From Tritrichomonas foetus (Eukaryota > Parabasalia > Tritrichomonadida > Tritrichomonadidae): DNA of 24,200 nucleotides. Below, piece by piece: positions 1 through 10,300 of this stretch. Each line of letters starts with the position of its first letter. The first letter of the stretch is position 1. The stretch lies in NCBI GenBank assembly GCA_001839685.1, contig MLAK01001241.1, positions 1 through 24,200 on the forward strand, read 5' to 3'. Below the pieces are notes generated by a model. The model saw only the letters and a program-made list of their open reading frames with translations, was not told the origin of the DNA and ran no database searches. The position numbers were made by a program, and so were the translations under genes.

Positions 1-675
1 TTTTTTCCAAACAAGTGAATCGCGTAATTGGTAAAATGTAGCAACTATAATTACTTAATTCCTTTTCATAATTTGGATTTGTACCTTTCGAGAATTGGAA
101 AATGCAACTAATGGAATAAATCAACGAATTTCATCTTTTTTATTTCTTGCATGAGTATATTGGAATACAGATGACCAAACAAATTTTTATTCTTTTTTGT
201 GCATTTGATATCAGCTCGGTGAAAAGATATTCTATTTAGTACTGTTTATTATTTGATATAATATTGAACAAATGAAAAGGATGCTAGATCATATCATTAC
301 TAGTGAATAGGTAATTCAGTTGTCATGATATTTTTCACCATTTACGAAGTATTTCGGTATTCAGGAAATGACATTTTCTGCCGTTTTCTTAAAATTGAAT
401 AGAATTCAAAAAAAAGAAAAAAAAAATTATATTGAATCACCAATTGAGTGTTTTTTTATCGAGTTGACAATTGAAAAGTGGATTTCACAATTTTAGCATT
501 GTTTTCCGTTTCAAGAGAGCTCAAACCATCAATTCCAAAATTCATTAGTTTTTGTTTTAAAAGTTGTTGTTCATATTTAAAGATAAAAATCGAGAAAAGC
601 ATTTTGATATCATATTTTTTCACACTTTTTAGTAATAAACAACAAAACTTCTAATTCTTTTCGAGATTAGTATTA
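1..675. other. AT-rich intergenic DNA, no gene seen
   Basis: No convincing reading frame, RNA gene or repeat is visible on either strand. The stretch is AT-rich with short homopolymer tracts, and it lies 3' of the leftward gene that ends at 676, so it probably contains that gene's 3' flank. Confidence 0.6.
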
Positions 676-2649
676 TCAACGCTTTTTTTGAATTTGTTTT
701 CGTTTTATATCCGATATATTCACATATTTGCCTTCTTCCATAAATATAATTGGTATAATGCTTTGCATGTGATTCACAACATTCGCATATTTTTCTTCAT
801 AATCTTCACTATCTATTTCTGTATCTTCGACTTCATCCATGTATTCATTTAATTCTGTCCATTTTTTGAGAAATGAAGGCACACCTCCGAAATGTTGAGC
901 ATTGATTTTATACGTAATATCTTGGATAATAAATGAAAATTCATAATTTTCATAGTGTGCATTACTATCAATATCTAAAGTTGAAACAAAGCTCACAATC
1001 TGCGTTAAATCAAAGGCACTTTCATCAAAAGGAAACAAGCATTGGTACATCTCATCAGAGTCTTTGCAACTTACTACAAAGTTAGTTTGAATAAGAGCGT
1101 TCTTAAAATGTTCAATTAAGAAAAGTTCACCAGTTGATTCAGGAAAATGTAGTGTTTCATCAATGACAATATTTAATAAATCAAAATGATCAACTATTAA
1201 GGTAATATCAGTGAATCCAATGTTTTTGGCAATTAAGATCGGCATCATGAAAATAAGAGTACAAAAGCATTCTCTTCCATCTGGTGAATTCCATCCTTGA
1301 CTAAGTAAGGATGCAACAGATTTACAAGCTGAAGCAATTTTTGATGTTGATGGGTTTTCAGAAAACTTTTTAGGAAGTGTTGGTAAATAAGTATTTTCCA
1401 CAATTGATGTAAAATATCTTTGAAGTATTGTTGCATATGCAGATGCTTCCGGAACCTGTGCCGATAAATGTTCAATAGTAATTTTAATATAATGCAAATA
1501 CAAAAGTTTTACATCTGATGCATAGAAAGAGAAGTCTTCACAGTTCAGAATAATTAAAAATGATTTTTTCCACATATTATTGGAAGCAATTGTATAAAGA
1601 TATTGATTCAATAAAATTGCCAACATTGTAGATTTACCAGATTGTGATGGTCCTTCTATAATGGTTTTATTAGTTGAACAACATCCACAAGGAGTGGCAA
1701 AAAAATGATCTTGAATGATAGACAAAGTTTTTTCCTTGATTTGATCATAACACTCAATCAACTCACGTTTATATGAAATACCACATTCATTGGCAATTCT
1801 CATTAATGACGTTACCCATCTATCTCTTTGTTGGTTTTCAAGCACAAGTGCTTTCTTCAGAAAATCGGTATATTCTTGTGGCAGCAAGTAAAGAATATTT
1901 TGGATATCATTATCAAGCTCGTGACTGGGGAGAGCATCATCGAATATTTTAATAATAGAATCAGATTCTTCATTTCTTTCAGAGTTATCTTCTTCTTCTT
2001 CTTCTTGAGCATGTTCAGATAAAATTGTGTTGCTAATATCATAATAATTCTTAGGTGGTGATTCAGGATCATCTATTTCATATTCTTCATTATCATTATA
2101 TTCACTAATTTCTTTTTCTTCTTGGGTTTTTGTGGAATGAAATACTGGCAAATTACTTTTTTTTGGTGGATGATTTTCATTTTGAACTGATTCTGTTTTT
2201 TTGGGTTCTTTTATGGGAGTTACTATGATTTCATCCTCAGAAAGTGAATCTTCTGTAGTATCGAGTTGAATATTCTTTTTGTTTTGTTGAATTATAGATT
2301 CTTGAACATCGCATCCAAAAACTCGGGCAACTCTATTTGTATGTGGACTTTTTACTTGTGAAGCTTTTGTTTGCGACATTATTTTCTTTTTTGGTTTTGG
2401 AACTTCGCTAATTATTTGGACGATTTCTCCTGGTGAAATATCTTCAATTGTTTGAACGAGTTTATTATTTTCTGTGCGTATTTCTGTAATAACATTTTGA
2501 ATTTTGAGTACTTTAATGGCTGTGGTATGTAAATCGTTTATCGACTTTGGTAATAGGATTTTTTTTGGCTCATCATCAGGCTTTTCACTTGTTTTAATAA
2601 GTATATAAGGAAGTCGAAGCGGAGCTTTTGGACGGGAATTACGATTCAT
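676..2649 (-). CDS. P-loop NTPase with Ubl/doublecortin-like N-terminus
   Basis: A 657-residue protein that starts at ATG 2649 and ends at TGA 676. Seen: residues about 10-82 alternate short strands and one helix, with 'KKILLPKSI' and 'DISPGEIVQII', which resembles a ubiquitin-like or doublecortin-type fold. Residues about 90-235 are an acidic, Lys/Glu/Ser-rich linker. A Walker A motif GPSQSGKST is at residues 333-341, and a probable Walker B (ITLIVDHFD, Asp487) follows after a helical stretch. A Cys-rich CGCC lies at 321-324, just before the P-loop strand. A STAND- or ORC-like ATPase architecture is inferred from the strand-P-loop-helix order and the 145-residue gap to Walker B. The residue after the Walker B Asp is His rather than the Glu/Asp common in AAA+ proteins, so hydrolysis may be slow or a different residue may serve. 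The substrate is unknown. No signal peptide or membrane segment is visible. Confidence 0.8.
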   Translation of the reverse strand: MNRNSRPKAPLRLPYILIKTSEKPDDEPKKILLPKSINDLHTTAIKVLKIQNVITEIRTENNKLVQTIEDISPGEIVQIISEVPKPKKKIMSQTKASQVKSPHTNRVARVFGCDVQESIIQQNKKNIQLDTTEDSLSEDEIIVTPIKEPKKTESVQNENHPPKKSNLPVFHSTKTQEEKEISEYNDNEEYEIDDPESPPKNYYDISNTILSEHAQEEEEEDNSERNEESDSIIKIFDDALPSHELDNDIQNILYLLPQEYTDFLKKALVLENQQRDRWVTSLMRIANECGISYKRELIECYDQIKEKTLSIIQDHFFATPCGCCSTNKTIIEGPSQSGKSTMLAILLNQYLYTIASNNMWKKSFLIILNCEDFSFYASDVKLLYLHYIKITIEHLSAQVPEASAYATILQRYFTSIVENTYLPTLPKKFSENPSTSKIASACKSVASLLSQGWNSPDGRECFCTLIFMMPILIAKNIGFTDITLIVDHFDLLNIVIDETLHFPESTGELFLIEHFKNALIQTNFVVSCKDSDEMYQCLFPFDESAFDLTQIVSFVSTLDIDSNAHYENYEFSFIIQDITYKINAQHFGGVPSFLKKWTELNEYMDEVEDTEIDSEDYEEKYANVVNHMQSIIPIIFMEEGKYVNISDIKRKQIQKKR

Positions 2650-2654
2650 GGCTC

Positions 2655-2661
2655 AGAATGA
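2655..2661 (-). promoter_or_regulatory. Initiator-like motif (TCATTCT) of the P-loop NTPase gene
   Basis: Reading leftward, TCATTCT lies directly upstream of the ATG at 2649, with its A ten nucleotides before the start codon. This fits the trichomonad Inr pattern TCA(+1)-pyrimidine-W, known to set transcription start 5-20 nt before the ATG. The motif is short, so chance occurrence is possible. Confidence 0.45.
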
Positions 2662-3158
2662 ATATTGCTTACGTTTAAAATTATGTAAATATTGAAAAAA
2701 TTCGAAACCTGACAAACAACTTTTTGAATCCATTTTTGATATATCCTCAGAAAATATGACCATATTAACATTCAAATCTGAATTATATTCAATTTTTTTT
2801 GATTTGTTATCCATAATCTGTTGCAGCATGATTGGACTTCCAGTATTTGCATGATCTAATTTTCTCTACTACTATTTTTTAAAGATTAATAAATTATTTG
2901 AATCGAAATTAACTAATCAACAATTTTTCATCACAACCTGACAAACAATAAAGATAAATGAATGAAGGAAAAATGGCCACATACTCTGATGAAACTTTTC
3001 TTTAGAAATGGAAAAGCATACATTGAGTTTACAGAAATCCAATAATATCATTTTTTGTTTATGATATCCAAAACATACCACTGGTATGATACCAGATATG
3101 AAAAAGAAAAAAAATAGAAGAAATTGACTTTTCATATTTATACAAGTGGGATTTCATT
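2662..3158. other. Intergenic stretch with two small doubtful leftward frames
   Basis: A 72-codon leftward frame (2917-3135) begins with a strongly hydrophobic Phe-rich leader resembling a signal peptide, starting 24 bp beyond the RRP36 stop codon. A second 58-codon frame (2653-2829) lies just upstream of the P-loop gene. Neither has a recognisable domain, and T/A-rich DNA often encodes Phe runs by chance. They may be remnants of one decayed gene or noise. The 14-mer AACCTGACAAACAA occurs at both 2706 and 2935. Confidence 0.3.
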
Positions 3159-3719
3159 TTAAACGAAATCATTTCCCAAGGATCCTTGAAGTTTGTCTTT
3201 TTGGGCAAGCTTCTTTCTTCTTTTAGTGAGATATTTGTTTAGCCTTCCAGTTTCTTTCAATTCTTGGAATTTCCTTTGTTCTTCTTTTTCTTTCATCGAT
3301 GTTTTACTTAGCCAGAATGGTTTTTTGCCTTCTAAAACCCTCTGCCTTTCTTCATTGTGCCAATTAAACCTCTCCTCTACATCCTTCTGTTTGGCTTTGA
3401 AGATTTTACTTTGGTCTTCAAGTGACTGCTTCTTCTTTTTAAGCATTTCTATATCTTCTGAATTATTTGGTTTTTTTATCATTTTCATGATTTGTTGAAT
3501 TTCTTTTTCTCGGTTTTCCTGAACAAATGAATAATTTTTAACAAATTGGATTTGATCAATTTTACCGCATTCATCATGAAATCGTGGATCGAAAGATTTT
3601 GGACGATTGGATCTCGCTAAGAAATCGTAACCTCCACCAGCCTGCTTTGTTGACATTTCTTGGGGGGCTCCACTCGCTTTTTTCTGTTTCTTTTCTTGTG
3701 ATTTTGGTTTTTGCTTCAT
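3159..3719 (-). CDS. RRP36: Ribosomal RNA processing protein RRP36
   Basis: A 186-residue, highly basic protein from ATG 3719. Seen: the RRP36 family landmarks occur in order. These are FDPRF at residues 43-47, FVKNYSFV at 59-66, a Lys/Glu-rich helix, GKKPFWLSK at 131-139, and a C-terminal LNKYLTKRRKKLAQKDK at 160-176. In other eukaryotes RRP36 is a nucleolar protein that joins the early 90S/SSU processome and is needed for pre-rRNA cleavages that produce 18S rRNA. The trichomonad copy is shorter than fungal and animal ones, mainly because the disordered N-terminus is reduced to about 40 residues. It is transcribed leftward, divergent from the giant gene at 4317, with a well-placed initiator motif just upstream. 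I am confident of the family; the function is transferred from it. Confidence 0.9.
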   Translation of the reverse strand: MKQKPKSQEKKQKKASGAPQEMSTKQAGGGYDFLARSNRPKSFDPRFHDECGKIDQIQFVKNYSFVQENREKEIQQIMKMIKKPNNSEDIEMLKKKKQSLEDQSKIFKAKQKDVEERFNWHNEERQRVLEGKKPFWLSKTSMKEKEEQRKFQELKETGRLNKYLTKRRKKLAQKDKLQGSLGNDFV

Positions 3720-3728
3720 GAAGCTAGG

Positions 3729-3736
3729 GAAAATGA
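3729..3736 (-). promoter_or_regulatory. Initiator-like motif (TCATTTTC) of RRP36
   Basis: Reading leftward, TCATTTTC has its A 15 nt before the ATG at 3719. It matches the first positions of the trichomonad initiator consensus and gives a typically short 5' leader. Confidence 0.5.
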
Positions 3737-4316
3737 ACGACCAAAATCTTCATTCATTTTTGTTAAGAAATGTAAAGTTTTATCGTACCCTTTTGAATGC
3801 AAATGTGTTCATTGAAAAAATAAACGTTTTTTACTCAATGTGCAAAAATACGTTTACTTCTGAAAAGATGTTTTGACTATATCTTCTTTCTTTTCATATT
3901 AAAGTATGAAAAAAATGTATTATTTGAGCATATTCATGACACTTTAAATAAGAAATTCTTTATTAATCATGAAGTATAAAAAATGTTCTGATCAAATATT
4001 TAATTGTATGAATATCCATAATTTGAAGACTATAAAGACAACAATGACATAAACATATAACAACATGAGCTTTTTTTGCTTTCCAATATTTGATAACGAA
4101 TATGAAATTGACATTTTTTCGCCATTATTCGGTAGAAAGATAGAATTTCATATAAAAAATACTATATAAAGTGATTTTACCTAAATGAAAGGTTTTTCGA
4201 GTTTCCTCACTATTCGTTTTTTTCTCACTCTATCGTCCCTTTTCGTCTGTTTAAATAAGAATAAACCATTGAATTTTTCATGTATAAAATTAATTCTAAC
4301 ATATTAATTTTTAAAA
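3737..4316. other. Divergent promoter region
   Basis: AT-rich non-coding DNA between two divergent genes. No coding frame is supported. No initiator motif is seen within about 60 nt of the ATG at 4317; the nearest TCA-Y-T match is TCACTCT at about 4227, some 90 nt upstream. The giant gene may therefore use a longer leader or a different core promoter. Confidence 0.5.
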
Positions 4317-7300
4317 ATGTCGAGTGTTGCTCAAGCATCACAATCTGGTTTACCACTTCTCACGAAGCCTGCCCCACGAAACGCAAGGCATCGCGATGAT
4401 ACGAATCTTGTCAACCTGAAAAAAATGGTTGATGATTTGGAATCAGAAAAACGTGAATATACAAAGTCAAACCAACACTTGGCAACAAATACAGAATCTG
4501 TTATACAAGCCAATCGAATATTGAAAGATGCTATTAATGATCGAAAAGCCTATTACGAACAAATTTTAGATAGATATTCCAAATCCACTTCGAAACTCGA
4601 AACAGCCACCGTTCATAACAAGAAGATGGCTAAGATTTATCGTGCCTACAAAGTTCGAATGGCCAATTTCAAACGAATCGATATGAATTTGATAGACGGT
4701 AACAATGAATTGATCAAGTTCCGAGACGAGTTGCTCGATATCGAAAATAAGTGCAATAACGTCATGGAGAAATACCCCACAGAGGAGTCGAATATTTACC
4801 AGTATAAAACTTTATTAAATTTAATATCTCGATTAATTCGAATTAATACACTTTTCACAACAGAAGCCAAGAATTGCCAGACAAACCATGAAACTAATCC
4901 AGAAGCGTTCGGTTTTACAAGCCGCTCCCACTTCCGTGAATTAGAAACGAAACTGAAAAACGGTGATGAAATTAAACTCGAACTCGATTTATTGGATTTG
5001 AGTAAAATCAAGCCGCCATTTCCAAAAGAGTCAGTCGATCGTTTATCGAAACTTTTGAAAAGATGTCTTCCAATTTATAATCAAATTTTGCTCATTTCAA
5101 AAACGGTCGCAATGATCAACGAACAAACGGATTTCACACTCGACACATCAATGGGCCTCAGCGTGACAGATTTTAATTCATGCATGCCAAGTTCAACTCC
5201 CCGCGGAATTTCCGGAAGATCATATTACGAGCCAATGACGATGTCTTTTATTTATGAAAATTTGGCAGATGGAATTCCCACAAAAGTTGACCTTAAAGAT
5301 GAAATTGAAGCACTTCGAAGAATTTTGGAATCTAATGATTACGATTACTTGAAAACAACAGCAGATCGAGTTCAAATGCAAAAAGATCTCGATAAGCAAT
5401 TCGCACCAAGAAAATGCGCATCTGATGATGAATTCCAAACACTCACTTTGGATTCAGATTCTGAAGATGAACAAATTAAGCTGACTCTAACACTTAAAGA
5501 TATTGGAATGGAAGGCTTTGATTCATCAACAATTGACAAGCCACAAGAAGCAAAGAAAGAACAAAAAGACTTAAATTCGGAATCAATTATGAGTTCAGCT
5601 CATTCTGCAAAAGTTATCAAACCAAGAACATCATCTCGTGGTTCATATAAATTTTCTGATGCTGCAAAATCTGAACCAAATCCATCAATCCATCCACCAG
5701 GTTCAACAATAAAAGTTCAACGAAATCGCCGTCGCCACGAAAAGCAACCAGGTGAAACTGGAGGTGCCACAACATCAAGGTCATTCCCAGCAAACAAACA
5801 AATTGACTCAGATAGGCCAGAAGGCGAAGATGCAATTTTAATTGTCGAACCACAAAATGGTGTAATGAAAATCGAAAACAGTACAACACTCCAAATAAAT
5901 CCAGAAAGTGAAAAAGCCAAAGAAAAAGAACTTGGACCAGATTCAAAGAATTTGGACAGCTCATCAATCGATGATATTGTGAAAAATAATGCAGCCGCTT
6001 TAATGAGCTCAGTTTCACAAGCATCTCATCATTCACATGCCTCAAGATCTTCTCATGCATCACACTCATCCAGGAATTACGTATCGCCAAGACGATCATC
6101 ATCTGCTTCAAAAGGAAAGCAACAATTTGATGACCTCGCTGGTGCAAGCAGTTCATCAGGCCGACACAGAAGCGGAAGAAGTGGTTCAGCCAGACGCCAT
6201 CGTGATGATGATGACGAACCAAGATCCGAATCTAGCCATAGAAGTGGTCGAAGTGGATCTTCAAGAAGACACAGAGGAGATGAAGATGAAATTGAAAACG
6301 ATAAGCATTCTTCATCTTCACATCGCGTGCATCGTTCACATAGCCATCATTCTCGCTCATCATCACGACCTGAGCTTAAAACAGACTCATCAGGTGAATC
6401 ACCTAAACCTGCTGAGCAACCAGAAAATCAACAACCAATTCTTCCAGTTGAAACTCCTCAAGAAAAGAATGTTATTGATGAAGAAAAGAAATTTGATTCA
6501 TCTGCTTCTTATCAATCTGGAACAGAATATAGTAAGCGAAATTATAGTGATTATTCATATAACAGTCAATATTCCAACGCCGAACCACAGTATAGCGCTT
6601 ACTCCCAATATTCAAACGCTGATGGCCAATACAGTGGCTATTCACAATATTCAAATGTCGACGGCAGAGATTCCGCTTATTCAAACTACTCGAAATATTC
6701 ACAATATACCCAATATTCGAATTATTCACATCAAAATGATGCTTCTTATTCATATGCAAGTTCAAGAACTGCAGAAAGCAACGTTTCAAGCCCAACAAAA
6801 GATGAGAAAGAAATTGCAGAAGGAAAAACAAAAGAACTTGCTCCTTCTCAAACTTCTGATCAAGAGCAAAAGAATGTAAGTGAACCAAGTATTGCTTCTG
6901 ATGCTTCCAAGCATTCACACAGAAGCCATTCAAGCCATCATTCACACCACAGCTGGAGCAGTAGCCGTGCAGCCAAAGAAATGGAAGGCGTCAAACCAGG
7001 TGAAGGACAGCCAGCTTCGGAAGAAGAAGCTGTTCGTGAAAATTTATCATCGTCTTCATCACGCCATTCTTCAAGACATCGTTCATCATCTGCAAGAAGC
7101 AGTCACTCACATCATTCAGAATCTCCACACAGAAGCTCTTCACGCCATAGGAGCGGTCACGTAAGTTCAGAGGTTTCAGGTGATGAAAAGGCTATTGCTG
7201 GTGAACAAAAGGAAGGTTCAGAAGCAGAAGAAAAGGCAATGTCATCATCACATCATAGAAGCAGTTCAGCAAGCCGTCATTCATCGCATCATAGAAGTGG

Positions 7301-10300
7301 CTCGGCTTCATCTCATCACAGTGCATCACACAGATCAGCATCCGAGAAACATAGGAGCTCTCGTGCTGTTTCTGAAGCACAAGAAGAAAAAGAAGTGAGA
7401 AGTGAATCTGAATCAAGACATCATCGAAGTTCATCAAGCAGACATTCATCACGACACTCTTCACGTCACGCTAGTGATGTTGAAGAACCTCGCTCGCCAA
7501 GACATCATCATTCATCACGATCTTCAAGACATCAATCAGATGCTTCTGACGCTTCCGAAAAGAGAGTTTCTGAACCAGAAGGAGTCCATTCGTCATCATC
7601 ACACAGCAAGCATCACAGTTCACGCCATTCATCTGAAAAACCTGCTTCAATTAGCGAAGGTGTTCTTCAAATCTCTGAAACCGGATCCGAATCAGAATCA
7701 TCTGCAATCCGGACATCAGAAGTTCAACGTGAAGAAGAAATTGCTCAAAGAATGGTTAATTCTGAATTATCAAAAGGTCATTCTGATGATTATTCCTATT
7801 CATCAGATCAAGAAGACGAAGAACCAGTTCAAAGACCATTATCAACAGCCACTAAACAATCCACAGCTTCCAATAAAATTGAAACACATCAATCAGATTT
7901 GCTTTCAGCATCATTGAAAGAAGTTAAAGTCGGTGGATTAAGTGATAAAAATGAATCAAGCCAACATTCTGAAAAAGAACAAAAGCCAGAAGCTGAAGAT
8001 CATTTGAAACCAGTTTCAGATGTTCTTTCTGCCTCATTAAAGAACGTGCCAGTTTCTGAAAGTGAAAGCATTGGGGCTTCAGATACGCCAGCCAAAGTTC
8101 CATCACCATCATCACAAAAGAACGTTGATGAAAATCAAACATTTTCTGCTAAAGCTTATGAAGGTGTGGAAGAAGGTGACGGCGAAGTCACGCCAAGAAA
8201 CGCAGTCGATCCAATGGAGAAGACATTTTCTGCTGCAGCTTATGATGAAGTTTCCAAGACCGAGAGCGAACATCAACAAAATCTTCCTGATGTTATTAGA
8301 TTCCCTTTAAACTCCTACACAGAAGAAGAAGATTTACCAGACTCTGTTAGCGAGAATTATGAATACTCTACTTATTCTCACCCTGAATCAGCAACAAACC
8401 AAAGCTACAGATCGGAATCAGTTGCTTCATATCGCTCCAAGTCTGGTTCATCACTTTCTAAAAAGAGTTACGATGATTACAACAGTGATCAGGATGGAAG
8501 ATCATCTCGCTCATATTATTCGGAAGGCTATTCACAATATTCTAAAACAGAATCTCAATATTCTAAGGCTGAAGCTAAATCCGAACATTCTGAAGCGAAA
8601 GAATCAAATGCTGCACCAGAAGACCAATTTGAAGAATTGGCAAAATCTTCTTCATCTGCCAATACACAGCCAAAACAACAATCTGATGCACTTCTTTCAT
8701 CATCATTGAAAGATGTCAAAGCTTCTGGTGCAACTGAACGCTCTACTTCCTCACATTCAAAGAATGTTCAATTTCCATCAACGAATAATCCAAGATTTGA
8801 GGAACAATCTGCAGCTACACAGATTTCTGAACTTTTGTCCGGATCTACTAAAGATGCTGTTGTTTCTGCAGAAAGCCAAGTAAGCAGCCATGACGATCTT
8901 CTTCATGTATCAAGCGCTCACCCTTCAGAGAAATCGCATCATGAAGAAGAAGAAGCTTCACCTGAAGCAAGAGAACGTAAAGTTCAATTCAACAATGATG
9001 AAACGATTAATCAAGCTTCTGAATTACTTTCAGGATCACTTAAAAATGTACCAGTTCAAGGCGACTCAGAGAAATCAACAGAAACGCCTTTGACTGTTTC
9101 ATCACCACAATCAGAACATGTTTCCGAAGCAGCTATTCAAGACAAACAATCTGAAGTTTTATCAGCTTCCATTGTTCAAGCACCAGTTGAAGGTGAATCA
9201 GAAACTCCATCTGAATCACCAATGCGTGTTTCCCCACCAAGCGAACATGTTTCCGAAGCAGCAATTCAAGATAAGCAATCCGAAGTTCTATCAGCTTCAA
9301 TTGCTCAAAATCCAATAGAAAACAGCCAATCAGCAACAGAACATAAAACAGAACAGCATGTTGAAGAATCACCAAGACTTGACAAAGTATTCGTTGTTAA
9401 TGCATCTCTTCTCATGCAATCAGAAAGTTACACAAGTGTTTCACAATCTGACACATCATGCTTATATTCGGCAACAGAAAGCCAAGCTGGATCACATCAT
9501 TCATCAGCCGCTATCCCACAAGAAGAAGAAACATCAAGTCAATTTGCATTCGAACATAATTCCGAAGAAGCTCCAAAGCCACAATTCGACCAAGTTCATG
9601 TTGTTAATGCATCTTTGTTGATGGAAAGCCAAAGTGGAGTATCAGAAACATCACAATCATATTCAACATCACAAACCGCTCCACCACCACAGCTTCAATC
9701 AGTTCATATTGTGAATGCTTCCCTTATCATGCAAAGTGAATCACAATCAGAAGCACCAGCATCATCAACCATCGTTGCACAAGAAGAAGAAAGCCATCAT
9801 GAACCTGAACAACAGCCCAAACTTGAAATGCAACAAGTCCACGTGGTAAATGCATCCTTAGTTATGCAAAGTGAATCACAAAGTGCCGTTTATTCTTCAG
9901 ATGCATCAGAATCCGCTTCATATTCAAGATCCACTCAACAACTCCCAGAACAACAGCCACAGCAACAAGAAAATTCACTTCAAGCTGTTCATGTTGTGAA
10001 TGCTTCATTAATCATGGAAAGTGAATCACAATCAACGGCAGCTTCAGAAATGTATTCTGCTACAGAATCATCAGCTGCTCCACAACCACCACTGCAAGCT
10101 GTTCATGTTGTTAATGCATCTTTGATCATGCAAAGCGAATCTCAATCTGTTGGTGGAAGACCAAACGAAAGTGAATCTGAGGATGGATATGAATATTCCG
10201 AAACACCATCTGAAAAAGAAAGAAGAGAACAACTGGTCAGAAGGAGAGAGGCACTCCGTGAAGAACCAATAAGTAAACAAAATCTTGATATGGATCAAGC

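Noticed and set aside
3033..3060. Possible trichomonad intron in the 2917-3135 leftward frame (GTATGT motifs, CAG acceptor)
   Set aside because: The obligatory ACTAACACACAG-type 3' motif of trichomonad introns is absent, and joining the frames does not give a recognisable protein.
6037..8709. Several His/Ile/Gln-rich rightward frames of 70-280 codons
   Set aside because: They overlap the giant gene in another frame. The composition is what a shifted read of TCA/CAT/GAA codons gives, with no domain.
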